From: SYFT01 sp964471115
GTDB lineage: Bacteria; Acidobacteriota; Vicinamibacteria; Vicinamibacterales; SCN-69-37
Assembly: GCA_964471115.1 (NCBI GenBank)
Contig: CAYYFE010000005.1
Location: 62,001 to 126,000, forward strand
Reading direction: 5' to 3'
Length of the DNA stretch: 64,000 nt
Shown piece by piece: positions 9,015 through 16,741 of the stretch. The notes under the pieces were generated by a model that worked only from the letters and a program-made list of their open reading frames with translations, was not told where the DNA came from and searched no databases. Numbering within the stretch: position 1 is the first letter of the stretch; each line of letters begins with the position of its first letter. The position numbers and the translations under genes are program-made.

Positions 9015-11117
9015 TTACTTCCGCGCGGCGGCAATCGCCGCGGTCACCTCGGCCCATGGCGTCGGCGGCAGATGCATGCCGAACACACGTTCAATGGGGC
9101 CCAAATGCTCGCGCTCGGCGGCGGCGGCCACCTCGGCCAGCATCATCGGCATGAAGAACGTGTTGCTGCCCGGGCGGCCGCGCTGAATCAAGTCGCTCGA
9201 GTACAGCAGCCGGGCGCCCGGCAGCCATGCCAGCATCATCCGTTCACCGGTCTCGCCGCGCACCGGGAACAACTCGATGCGGGTGTCCCCTTCGCCGATC
9301 ACGGTGCGCTCGGACACGGCCCGGAACTGCGGGGCCTGCGGAGCGCGCGCCTGGGCGTCGGGCGACATCGTGCGAGGCGCCGCGATCATGCGGGTCAGGA
9401 TGGGAATGTTCAGATCCAACGCGTAGATCGGAATGCCGCGCGCCACGTACTCCCGGATCCCCGACAGGTGCGGCCACGCGTCCGAGGTGGTGACCAGCGC
9501 TTTGACCTTCACGCCGGGGTACCGCTTCTCCGCCAGCGCCAGCACCGACGCCGAATAGGCCGAGGTGGTGGTCGCTTCGAACACGACCAGCCCGTCCGGC
9601 TGGCGCACGAAGGCCACGTTGAACCCGCCCGGCACCTGCGTCACCCAGTCGGTCACCGATGTCACCCGGCTTTCGTCCAGCGTCAGGCTGCCCATGCCGA
9701 CCGGCCGGGTCGCATTGGCGGCGAACCCCTTCACCGCGTCCTCGGGCACCTGGAATACGGCGTCATCGATCGCGGGATTGAAGGTCAGCCGGTGGATCGT
9801 CCAGTCGGCCCAGGGACGGCCGTTCCATTCGATGGACGTCTGACGCGGATACATCAAGCCGCCGCTGTGCATGGTCCAGAACGAATACCAGCGGCGCTCG
9901 GTCACATCCCCCCACATCGCATCGTCGCGCACGAACTCGAGCATGGTGGGCAGCAGGGTCCACGCGTTCAGCGCGAGGCGATGTCGACGTCCCTGGAAGC
10001 TGAAGTCGATCACGCGCTGGCGAACACCCTGGTGGACCTCATCGGGCAGCAGACGCGCGTCAGCGGCGGCGCGCACGGTCAGCAGCAACCGTTCAGGATC
10101 GAGCGCCAGCGCCTCGAGGTCGCGAATGTCCTGCGGCGATCCGCCAAGCCAGCGGTCGCCGTTGCGCCGGGCCGCGACCGCGGGCGTGACAATTGTGTCA
10201 ATCGCCGGACTCCACTCCGGGAAATTCCAGTCGCGCTGCTGCTGCCGGATCGTGCGCCGGCCGCCGGCCAGGTCACGCACTTCGGATCGCTGCTGATAGA
10301 TCGACAGCCAGGGCCCGTCGGGACGTTCAGACTGTTCCAGCGCCCACTGGTGGCCCATGGCATCAAACGACAGGCTGCGCAGTGCCCGAAGCGTGGCTTC
10401 ACCGCCCTGCGCGTCGATGGCGCGCGCGAGCACCGTGGCCGCGTCGGTCGGGACCGCAGGCGGCGCCGCAGCCGGTGGTGGTGTGCGCTCGCTTGAGGGC
10501 GGCACCAGGCCCCTGAGCCGCAGGTAGACGGCCATGTAGCCGTACATCTCGTTCAGGTGCGCGAGAAACGCGGAGACGATCACGCCGTGTGCGCCCTTGA
10601 TCGCCACACGCTGGCCGTCCCTGGTGACCGTGGTTTCGTAGAAGCGGTCGGTCAACTGGGCGTTGGTGGTGAGCCCGTTGAAGTACCCGTCACAGAACTC
10701 GGCCGTGGCAGCCCATGCCGACACCACTTCGGCCTTGGTGGCCAGCGAGGTCTCCAGGGGCTGCCCGGTCAACGCGTGGCGGGACGCCGTCAGGTTGCCG
10801 CACTGATTCACCGCGGCGCTGATCAGGTGGCCGGCGCTGCCGGCGAAGGTCCGCATCTCGGGGGTGGGACGGAATCCGTACTCGCCGTCAGGCATCTTCT
10901 CGAGCGTGCGCGTCACCAGCCCACGCACCGCCCGCCACTGCTGGACGATGCTGCTGTGGAGGGGAAACTCCTGCGGGGCCGGGGATTGCATCGAGGCGCG
11001 CCCGCCCTGACACAACACGAGCACGGCCATGGCGCCGGCAAATCCACGCATCCCGCGTCGGCCGCGCCATCCGCCCGCCCGTTCACTCCCCCGCCGATTT
11101 CGATCGCCTGTGCTCAT
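9015..11117 (-). CDS. DinB-like domain fused to degenerate MBL-fold domain
   Basis: About 700 residues. The ATG at 11117 is preferred over an upstream in-frame start because AAGGAG lies 6 nt before it. A signal-type hydrophobic segment (GFAGAMAVLVLC) follows a basic N-terminus. Residues about 50-215 form a DinB/YfiT-like helical bundle (GHLISAAVNQCG and HLNEMYGYMAVYLRLRG, followed by the usual VPPSS). A linker and beta-rich middle segment follow. The C-terminal roughly 230 residues look like a metallo-beta-lactamase fold (VPGGFNVAFVRQPDGLVVFE, ARLLYSSDLIQRG), but the metal motif HxHxDH is replaced by TTSDAWPH. It is therefore probably a non-hydrolytic or altered-metal domain. The fusion is extracytoplasmic if the signal is real. 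Function unknown. Confidence 0.75.
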   Translation of the reverse strand: MSTGDRNRRGSERAGGWRGRRGMRGFAGAMAVLVLCQGGRASMQSPAPQEFPLHSSIVQQWRAVRGLVTRTLEKMPDGEYGFRPTPEMRTFAGSAGHLISAAVNQCGNLTASRHALTGQPLETSLATKAEVVSAWAATAEFCDGYFNGLTTNAQLTDRFYETTVTRDGQRVAIKGAHGVIVSAFLAHLNEMYGYMAVYLRLRGLVPPSSERTPPPAAAPPAVPTDAATVLARAIDAQGGEATLRALRSLSFDAMGHQWALEQSERPDGPWLSIYQQRSEVRDLAGGRRTIRQQQRDWNFPEWSPAIDTIVTPAVAARRNGDRWLGGSPQDIRDLEALALDPERLLLTVRAAADARLLPDEVHQGVRQRVIDFSFQGRRHRLALNAWTLLPTMLEFVRDDAMWGDVTERRWYSFWTMHSGGLMYPRQTSIEWNGRPWADWTIHRLTFNPAIDDAVFQVPEDAVKGFAANATRPVGMGSLTLDESRVTSVTDWVTQVPGGFNVAFVRQPDGLVVFEATTTSAYSASVLALAEKRYPGVKVKALVTTSDAWPHLSGIREYVARGIPIYALDLNIPILTRMIAAPRTMSPDAQARAPQAPQFRAVSERTVIGEGDTRIELFPVRGETGERMMLAWLPGARLLYSSDLIQRGRPGSNTFFMPMMLAEVAAAAEREHLGPIERVFGMHLPPTPWAEVTAAIAAARK

Positions 11118-11123
11118 TGACCG

Positions 11124-11129
11124 CTCCTT
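11124..11129 (-). promoter_or_regulatory. Shine-Dalgarno site deciding the DinB-MBL start
   Basis: AAGGAG on the minus strand, 6 nt before the ATG at 11117. It is one of few strong ribosome-binding sites in the window and fixes the start 17 codons downstream of the longest open frame. Confidence 0.7.
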
Positions 11130-11209
11130 CAGCCGTCCATTGACGAGCAACCTGGCGGGTCCGCACACGGAATGCAGCGAACCGCTGGCCTCGTGCGGCC
11201 AACCGTGGA

Positions 11210-11989
11210 CTAGCGGGACGAGGGACGGCCGGCGAGGCGGGCTTCGATGGCTCCGCGGTGACTGCGGCTCACGCGGATCTCGCGTCCGCTGGCCAGCGTC
11301 GCGACGGCGTCGCCCGACGGCAGCGGTCGCAGGCTGCGGACCGCCGCAAGGTTGACGGCCGCCGACCGGTGGACCCGCATCACGCCGTGCGGTTCGAGCG
11401 CGGCCAGCAGCGATTGCAGCGTCCGGCGGACCAGTGGTTGCCTGGCGCCGGCATGGATCCGGACGTAGTAGTCCTCGGCCTCCAGGCTTTCAATTTCAGA
11501 GGGCGGCAACACGTACGTGCGGGCGCCGTCGCGCACCACCAGCGGGGCCGGCAGCTGAGGGTCCCGTGCCAACGCGCCCAACGCGGCTTCGAGCCTCGTC
11601 GTCAAGGCATCGTAGTCACGCGCCCGCAGCCGGTCCCGCACGCGATCGAGCACCTGACCAAAGCGGGCGTCGGAGAACGGCTTCACCAGGTAGTCCACCG
11701 CCTGCTGTTCAAAGGCTCGAACGGCGTAATGGTCGAACGCGGTGACGAACACCACGGCCCGCGGCATCTCGGGCAGGCGTTCAAGGACCGCGAATCCGTC
11801 GCCGCCGGGCATCTGCACGTCCAGAAACACCACATCAGGTGTGTGGTCCGTGATCAGCCGGCGCGCCGACTCCCCATCGCCGCACGACCCCACGAGTGTG
11901 ATGTCCGGATGCCGCGCAAGCAGCCACTCCAGCGCGCGGCGGGCCGGCGGCTCGTCATCCGCGATACAGGCCGTGATGATGGTCGTCAT
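11210..11989 (-). CDS. LytTR-family response regulator
   Basis: A 259-residue LytR/AlgR-type regulator. The receiver domain (about 1-120) has acidic pocket D11/D12/E13, phosphoacceptor D57 in VVFLDVQMPGGDG and conserved Lys103 in YLVKPF. A linker of about 30 residues leads to a LytTR DNA-binding domain (about 150-250) with ESLEAEDYYVRIH and VMRVHRSAAVNLAAV. Its ATG overlaps the stop of the LytS-like kinase gene by 4 nt, so the two form a cognate pair. LytTR regulators bind direct repeats upstream of targets, often surface, adhesion or exopolysaccharide genes; targets here are not evident. Confidence 0.95.
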   Translation of the reverse strand: MTTIITACIADDEPPARRALEWLLARHPDITLVGSCGDGESARRLITDHTPDVVFLDVQMPGGDGFAVLERLPEMPRAVVFVTAFDHYAVRAFEQQAVDYLVKPFSDARFGQVLDRVRDRLRARDYDALTTRLEAALGALARDPQLPAPLVVRDGARTYVLPPSEIESLEAEDYYVRIHAGARQPLVRRTLQSLLAALEPHGVMRVHRSAAVNLAAVRSLRPLPSGDAVATLASGREIRVSRSHRGAIEARLAGRPSSR

Positions 11990-13080
11990 TGCGGCGGGGC
12001 GGCCGGCAGGTCGATGGTCACGAGAAATCCGCCGGATGGCTGCGGGCCGGCGTCCAGGCGCGCCGAGCCGCGGTACAGGGTGGACAACCGCGCCGACAGG
12101 TTGGCCAGGCCGACGCCGCCAGGCTCAGGCGTCTCCGCCGGCACCCCATCGTCGGCCACCTCCAGGCGAAGACGATCGCCATGCCGGTGCACACGCACCT
12201 GCAGGTGCCCGGCGCCGACCTTCCGGGCAAGGCCATGCCTCAGTGAGTTTTCCACCAGCGGCTGCAGGATCAGAACGGGAACCACCAGCGCGCGGGCTGA
12301 CTCATCAACGTCGATGGCCACCTGCAACCGGTCTTCGAAGCGGACCCGCTGGACATCGAGGTAGGTCTGCACGAGCGCCAGTTCGTCGGCCACGGTGTGC
12401 CACACACGATCGGTGTCGAGCACCCGCCGCAACAGAGTGCTCATGTCCGCGATGAGCGTGACGGCCTCGGTGTTTCTGGATTCGCGCACGAGCGAGGCGA
12501 CGGCGTGCAAGCTGTTGAACAGCAGATGTGGATGCAACTGGGCGCGCAGCGCCGACAACGTGGCGGCCGCCAGTTCGCCTTCCAGTCGGGCCGTGCGATC
12601 GAGTTGCTCACGCCAGCGCGCCCAGGTGACGAAGGCGTGTCCGCTGGCCGCGATGCCGGCGTAGACCACGACCTGGGTGTACAGGCGCCCGCGCCACTGT
12701 CCGGTCCAGAACGGCAGGAGCGGTTCCTCGGGCAGCATGTCCACGGTCCCCACGACGCCGAGGACCACGGTGGTCTGCACCACCGACACGACCAGGCACA
12801 CCACCACATGCCAGCCGAGCGCCTGCCACCATCGGCGGTCGACCAGGCCACGCCGGGCCACCGCTCGCCACACGAGGACGGTGATGGGCACCCAGGAGAG
12901 GTAGAAGGTGGTCTGCCAGATCAGCGTCCGTCGCAGTTCCAGCGACTCGGCTGATCGTTGCGCCAGCAGCCAGATCTGAAGGCCCAGCAGCGTGGCGACG
13001 AAGCTCCAGAACAGTCCGGCCGCGATCCACTGGAATCGCGGGCTGAAGTCAGCGCGGTGTGCGGATGCCCCAGAAGGCAT
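11986..13080 (-). CDS. LytS/YehU-type membrane histidine kinase
   Basis: 364 residues. Four predicted TM helices lie at about 18-40, 53-75, 87-112 and 132-153, with no large extracytoplasmic loop. A short coiled region leads to the His_kinase motif QLHPHLLFNSLH, where His183 is the expected phosphorylation site. The ATP-binding N box is QPLVENSLRHG (about 273-283) and the G box VADDG...GVGLANL (about 308-328). This is the 5TMR/YehU-like architecture that pairs with LytTR regulators, and the gene overlaps its regulator by 4 nt. A TAGACT hexamer (13113-13118, minus strand) 32 nt upstream of the ATG may be its -10. Confidence 0.93.
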   Translation of the reverse strand: MPSGASAHRADFSPRFQWIAAGLFWSFVATLLGLQIWLLAQRSAESLELRRTLIWQTTFYLSWVPITVLVWRAVARRGLVDRRWWQALGWHVVVCLVVSVVQTTVVLGVVGTVDMLPEEPLLPFWTGQWRGRLYTQVVVYAGIAASGHAFVTWARWREQLDRTARLEGELAAATLSALRAQLHPHLLFNSLHAVASLVRESRNTEAVTLIADMSTLLRRVLDTDRVWHTVADELALVQTYLDVQRVRFEDRLQVAIDVDESARALVVPVLILQPLVENSLRHGLARKVGAGHLQVRVHRHGDRLRLEVADDGVPAETPEPGGVGLANLSARLSTLYRGSARLDAGPQPSGGFLVTIDLPAAPPQ

Positions 13081-13202
13081 GATTCCGGCAGGCCACGTTC
13101 ATCACGCCGACGAGTCTAGCACCGCGATCGGGCCGTCGCTGAACGCGTAATACCGGCGCGAGGCGCCAGGAGCAAGAACGAACGTGGATCGCCGAGTTGG
13201 TG

Positions 13203-13886
13203 CTAACGCACGACGACCAGCGGAGCCGTCGTCGTGGCGCTGCGACCTTGCGCGTCCGTGACATGGAATCGCACGGTGTACGTGCCGGGCGCGAACGGTT
13301 CACGGATGCGGAGGTCCATGTCCCACGCGCCGCAGCCGCAGTACACCAGGCTCCAGTCGTCGCGGTAGGGCGCTCCAAACTGCGCCAGGTCGGCGGTGAC
13401 TTTCAGCCCCGTGCTCGCCGGCACCTCGGCCCGCTCAACGAAGGCGTTGCACGGCCCTCCGAACACGCCGATCTGCGACTCGCGGCACTTCGCGGTGATC
13501 GCCAGGTCCGCGGCCTGCTGGTTCCACTGCACGGACCGCCCGCCGACAGCGATCGTCGCCGTTCGTGGCTGGGCGGCGGCACCCGCTCGGATGACCACGT
13601 CCCCTGAGCCGAAGCGGGTGACCGCTCCGACGAACGTGACCCACTCAGGCCCCGCGACGTGCCACTGGCAATCGGCTCGCTCCGTGGTCACCGTCAGTGT
13701 CGTGGACCCGCCGGCGAGGGCCACGGTCGAGCTGGTCACCTCGGCGGCGATCACGCAGGGTGAAGAGGGCGCCGGCGCGGTGACTTCTGAAGAGGTTGGG
13801 ACGGTGATGCCGCCGGAGCAGCCGGCGATGAACGCGACCGATGCCATCAGGGGCCACGGACGTCGGACCGGGACAGACAGCCTCAT
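13203..13886 (-). CDS. lipoprotein with BACON-type domain
   Basis: 227 residues from the ATG at 13886, chosen because it gives a basic, hydrophobic signal ending in lipobox FIAGC (Cys near residue 23). A longer open frame adds a charged N-terminus with no signal logic. After a Ser/Thr/Pro linker, residues about 50-130 match a BACON-like Ig fold: a SSTVALAGGSTTLTV strand, a DCQWHV Cys-x-Trp motif, PEWVTF and the closing RTATIAVGG/VQWNQ. These domains are thought to bind glycans or mucins at the cell surface. The C-terminal roughly 90 residues have four further cysteines (CRES, GPCNAF, YCGCG), probably disulfides, and an Ig-like end. It is followed by the LytS/LytTR pair, which may regulate surface proteins like this one (inference). 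Confidence 0.72.
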   Translation of the reverse strand: MRLSVPVRRPWPLMASVAFIAGCSGGITVPTSSEVTAPAPSSPCVIAAEVTSSTVALAGGSTTLTVTTERADCQWHVAGPEWVTFVGAVTRFGSGDVVIRAGAAAQPRTATIAVGGRSVQWNQQAADLAITAKCRESQIGVFGGPCNAFVERAEVPASTGLKVTADLAQFGAPYRDDWSLVYCGCGAWDMDLRIREPFAPGTYTVRFHVTDAQGRSATTTAPLVVVR

Positions 13887-14036
13887 TGGTCTGCTGTGAT
13901 TGTGACGTACCGCCGGATTCTGTGGTGCGCTGGTGCGTCGCATGGTCATCTGGTCGTCGGTGTCGTCGGTCGCGGCCACCTGGCTGCCAGCCCGCCGCGC
14001 CGCTCTGGCATGGCCTGGTTCGGCGGACGCCGTCCC

Positions 14037-15254
14037 CTACCTCGCGACCGCCCACTCCATCAGCGCCGCCCGCTGGCCGTTGACGTTCGGCATGGGCTCG
14101 GCGCGCAGCCGGAAGCCGTCGCCCGCGCGAGTGTAGGAGGGGGGCTGGCCTGTCGAGGCATCCACCGGCAACGCCGGGAGATAACCGGGCACCAGACCTG
14201 AGAGCGAGTCCGGGTAGTGACCGCGGTCCAGGCGGAACCGGCGCAACGCCACGGCCAGTTCTGTGAGGCCATGCTGAGTGGCGAACAGGTCACTGGTCTC
14301 CATGGCCCGCTCTAATCCTGGCCGGCCCACTTCGGCCACGTTGACGAACACCGTCCAGCGCGATGGGGCTGACCGGACGAACGCCGGCCGCGGTCTGGGG
14401 CCAGTCTGCACATCGAGCGCTCCGCCGACGATCTCCAGGTACCGCGCATGTTCCAGGCGCGGCAGCGGCCACAACGCGCGGCCCAGGATCTCGCCCCGCG
14501 CGAATGCGCCATGAAAAAGCGCCAGTTCGCCGAGTAACCCGACGTCCATGGGGCGCGGCAGCCGGTCTTCGGCCAGCCGCAGCGCCAGCTCGTCGAGCGA
14601 GGCCGTCGACGGTTCCGCGTGCGTCACCAGTCGCTGTACCGCTTCAGCGTGCTGCATGCCAATGGCGCTTCGAATCAGCTGCGCGACCAGGCTCGGCTCC
14701 TGTCTGATGGACGCCGACAACGCCAGACCTGAGGCGACGGCCGCGGCCGCGTCCTCGACCCGTCCGTCTTCGAGACTGCTGAGCGCGGCCAGATACAGCA
14801 GGCGCGACAACGCGCGAAGCTCCAGCCAGAGCGGCACGTTGGCACCCTGAACATGATTGACCTCCCAGTTCGATTCGGACCGCAGGCGCGCCTCGTGCGC
14901 CACGCGCACCGCCTCGCGGTTGGCGTCGACGAACGCGCGCAACGGAGCCGGCAGGACCGATCCAGGTTCGGCGCGAAGGCCGGCCAGCAGACGGTCCAGG
15001 TCGCGCACATCGGACAGGGGCGCCTGGTCGATCAGGGCCGACGCCGCACGGAACACACGCGCGCGATTCTCGCCCGCCGGCACCGGGGGCACGATGAGTG
15101 CGCGCTGGTCCAGCGGTCCGTATCGTTGCTCGAGGCGGGCCACGGCGGTGGCGACCCGCCGGCCCGCCCAGATGTCCACGGCCGCCCGCGCGCCAAGGAG
15201 CAGCAGGATCGCGGCGATGCCGACGACGATCAGCCTGCGCACACGTGTCGTCAT
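14037..15254 (-). CDS. membrane-anchored protein with pseudopilin-like C-terminus
   Basis: 405 residues, not assigned to a named family. One N-terminal TM anchor (about residues 8-25) is followed by a long alpha-helical, Ala/Leu/Arg-rich region (about 30-330) that could be a TPR-like solenoid. The last 60 residues contain FRLDRGHYPDSLSGLVPGYL followed by P-x-D and a Y-x-x-x-G-D-G-F-x-L-R segment, closely resembling the C-terminal beta region of GspG-type pseudopilins. It is the third gene of an ECF sigma-factor operon and overlaps the gene before it by 4 nt, so it may be the sensory or effector partner of that sigma factor. Confidence 0.6.
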   Translation of the reverse strand: MTTRVRRLIVVGIAAILLLLGARAAVDIWAGRRVATAVARLEQRYGPLDQRALIVPPVPAGENRARVFRAASALIDQAPLSDVRDLDRLLAGLRAEPGSVLPAPLRAFVDANREAVRVAHEARLRSESNWEVNHVQGANVPLWLELRALSRLLYLAALSSLEDGRVEDAAAAVASGLALSASIRQEPSLVAQLIRSAIGMQHAEAVQRLVTHAEPSTASLDELALRLAEDRLPRPMDVGLLGELALFHGAFARGEILGRALWPLPRLEHARYLEIVGGALDVQTGPRPRPAFVRSAPSRWTVFVNVAEVGRPGLERAMETSDLFATQHGLTELAVALRRFRLDRGHYPDSLSGLVPGYLPALPVDASTGQPPSYTRAGDGFRLRAEPMPNVNGQRAALMEWAVAR

Positions 15255-15580
15255 TCGTCTCCGCCCTTCGGCATCAGTTCATCGAGCAGCACCTCGACCG
15301 ACAGCGCGCCCTGTTCGATGGCGGATGCCTCCGCGAAGCGCGCCGGCGTGGGCTCACTCACGCCGCGGCGATCCGGCGCGGACGCAAACTCGGCTGCCAC
15401 GATGGCCAGCGCCGCGATCACCCCGGCCATCCTCCAGCCTCTGGAGAACCAGACGCGGTCTGACCACGTCAGCCGAACGGGCATCACGACCACCGTTGCC
15501 AGCACCCGGCTTCGCAACTGCGATGACGGATCAGGCTGCGGCAGCTGAGCCACAAGACCTTCAATCTCTCTACGCGTCAT
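15251..15580 (-). CDS. small single-TM protein, putative anti-sigma partner
   Basis: 109 residues with a cytoplasmic-type N-terminus (about 1-48), one TM helix (about 49-66) and a short extracytoplasmic C-terminus rich in acidic residues. It lies between and overlaps (4 nt each side) the ECF sigma factor gene and the pseudopilin-like membrane protein gene. It lacks a recognisable zinc-binding HxxxCxxC anti-sigma motif. Position, topology and size suggest an anti-sigma factor or stripped-down sensor, but this rests on context only. Confidence 0.55.
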   Translation of the reverse strand: MTRREIEGLVAQLPQPDPSSQLRSRVLATVVVMPVRLTWSDRVWFSRGWRMAGVIAALAIVAAEFASAPDRRGVSEPTPARFAEASAIEQGALSVEVLLDELMPKGGDE

Positions 15581-16125
15581 GCCGGTGCCCTCCGCGGCTG
15601 CTCCAGCGCCGTGCGCAGCCTGGCGATGCCCAGTCGATACCGTCCGGCCGCCGTGAACAGCGACACACCGGTCATCCGGCCTACCTCTCGAAACGAATGC
15701 CCTTCAATGGCGTGCAGCACGATGACTTCCCGCTGCTCGGTCGGCAGCTCCTCGAGCGCACGAGCCAAATCGAGGTGCGCATCGATGTCGACCCCAGCGG
15801 TCCCCATGGACCGCCGCTCGTCGTCCACCACGCGCGCGCCCACGGCCGCTCGTCTGCGGGCGTCGATCCACGCGGTCTTCAGCATGCGGTGCAGGTACGC
15901 GGCCGGCGACCGGACGGCCAACAGTCCCGCGCCGGTCGTCGCCAGCTTCACAAACACCGCCTGCACCAGGTCTTCCGCCTCCGACGCACTGCGCGTCAGC
16001 GCCACGCCATGACGAAACAGGGCGGCCCCATGCCGGTCGTACAACTCGGCGACGGCCTCCCGATGACCTGCGGCCAGTCTGGCCAGCAGCTCGCGGTCGA
16101 GCCGGTCATCGGGGGAGAGAATCAC
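15577..16125 (-). CDS. ECF-type RNA polymerase sigma factor
   Basis: 182 residues from a GTG start. Region 2 (about 20-85) has HGVALTRSASEAEDLVQAVF, the -10 recognition helix typical of ECF sigmas. Region 4 (about 118-175) has LPTEQREVIVLHAIEGHSFR and a helix-turn-helix GRMTGVSLFTAAGRYRLG. Regions 1 and 3 are absent, as expected. It heads a three-gene operon with two membrane-associated proteins, all with 4-nt overlaps. ECF factors normally activate their own operon; I could not identify a matching -35/-10 pair upstream. Confidence 0.92.
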   Translation of the reverse strand: MILSPDDRLDRELLARLAAGHREAVAELYDRHGAALFRHGVALTRSASEAEDLVQAVFVKLATTGAGLLAVRSPAAYLHRMLKTAWIDARRRAAVGARVVDDERRSMGTAGVDIDAHLDLARALEELPTEQREVIVLHAIEGHSFREVGRMTGVSLFTAAGRYRLGIARLRTALEQPRRAPA

Positions 16126-16172
16126 GTCGATATGAGGACGACTGAGCCGGCCGATTTTGTCAATGCCGGCCT

Positions 16173-16199
16173 CCCAGCCCTCCAGTGCTCCTTGTGAAT
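16173..16199 (-). repeat. single arm of a dispersed palindromic repeat
   Basis: Read on the minus strand this 27-nt segment starts ATTCACA, has GGAG in the middle and ends TGGAGGGCTGGG. It matches both arms of the element at 20081-20176, and the identity extends further into the neighbouring GGCCGGC-rich sequence. It fills the 82-bp gap between the DUF1697 stop and the sigma-factor start. The copy also forms its own inverted repeat (CCTCCAG 16179-16185 with CTGGAGG 16200-16206). Confidence 0.6.
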
Positions 16200-16207
16200 C
16201 TGGAGGC

Positions 16208-16741
16208 TTACCCTCGCGCCGCGGCCTGGATCTTGAGCAGTGTGGCCCAGTTGCGCATGGTGTTCTGGTCCTTGCCGGCCTTCATGAACGCCGCCACGGC
16301 CTCACTCGACAGCAGGCCGCCTGGACACCAGCAGTAGACCGCCCGGCGCGTCACCACCATGCGCTCCGGCGCCTTGACGTCGCGCGCAATGGTCTTCGCC
16401 GCGGTCAACACCTTGCCGTCCATCACGAACGCCACGATGTACCGCGAGTGGTCGGTGGCGCCTTCCGCGATCGGGTCGTCGTCAATCACGGCATCCAGGT
16501 CGGAGGCGGGGATGACCCAGGTGTTCGTGTCGAAGCCGCAGACCTCGGTAATGGCGCCGCGAATCTTCTTCGCAAGCGCGTCAGCCGACGCCTTCGCGGA
16601 GAACACGGCGTTGCCGGAGTTGAGAATCGTCTTCACGTCGCGGCCGCCCACCGACGAGATGATGCCGGCAAAGTCGGCCATCGCGATGCGTTTGGCCGGA
16701 CCGACGTTGACGCCACGAAGCAGGACCACAAAGCGAGTCAT
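16208..16741 (-). CDS. DUF1697 family protein
   Basis: 177 residues matching the DUF1697 family in length and signature: MTRFVVLLRGVNVGPAKRIAM at the start, VKTILNSGNAVF in the middle, and YCWCPGGLL and RNWATLLKI near the end. The family has a ferredoxin-like alpha/beta fold and no established biochemical activity. Its ATG overlaps the stop of the S12 serine hydrolase gene by 4 nt, so it is co-translated with the envelope module upstream; whether it takes part is unknown. Confidence 0.9.
   Translation of the reverse strand: MTRFVVLLRGVNVGPAKRIAMADFAGIISSVGGRDVKTILNSGNAVFSAKASADALAKKIRGAITEVCGFDTNTWVIPASDLDAVIDDDPIAEGATDHSRYIVAFVMDGKVLTAAKTIARDVKAPERMVVTRRAVYCWCPGGLLSSEAVAAFMKAGKDQNTMRNWATLLKIQAAARG

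Noticed and set aside
9015..11117. Functional beta-lactamase or lactonase
   Set aside because: The metal-binding HxHxDH is missing, so an active hydrolase is not supported.
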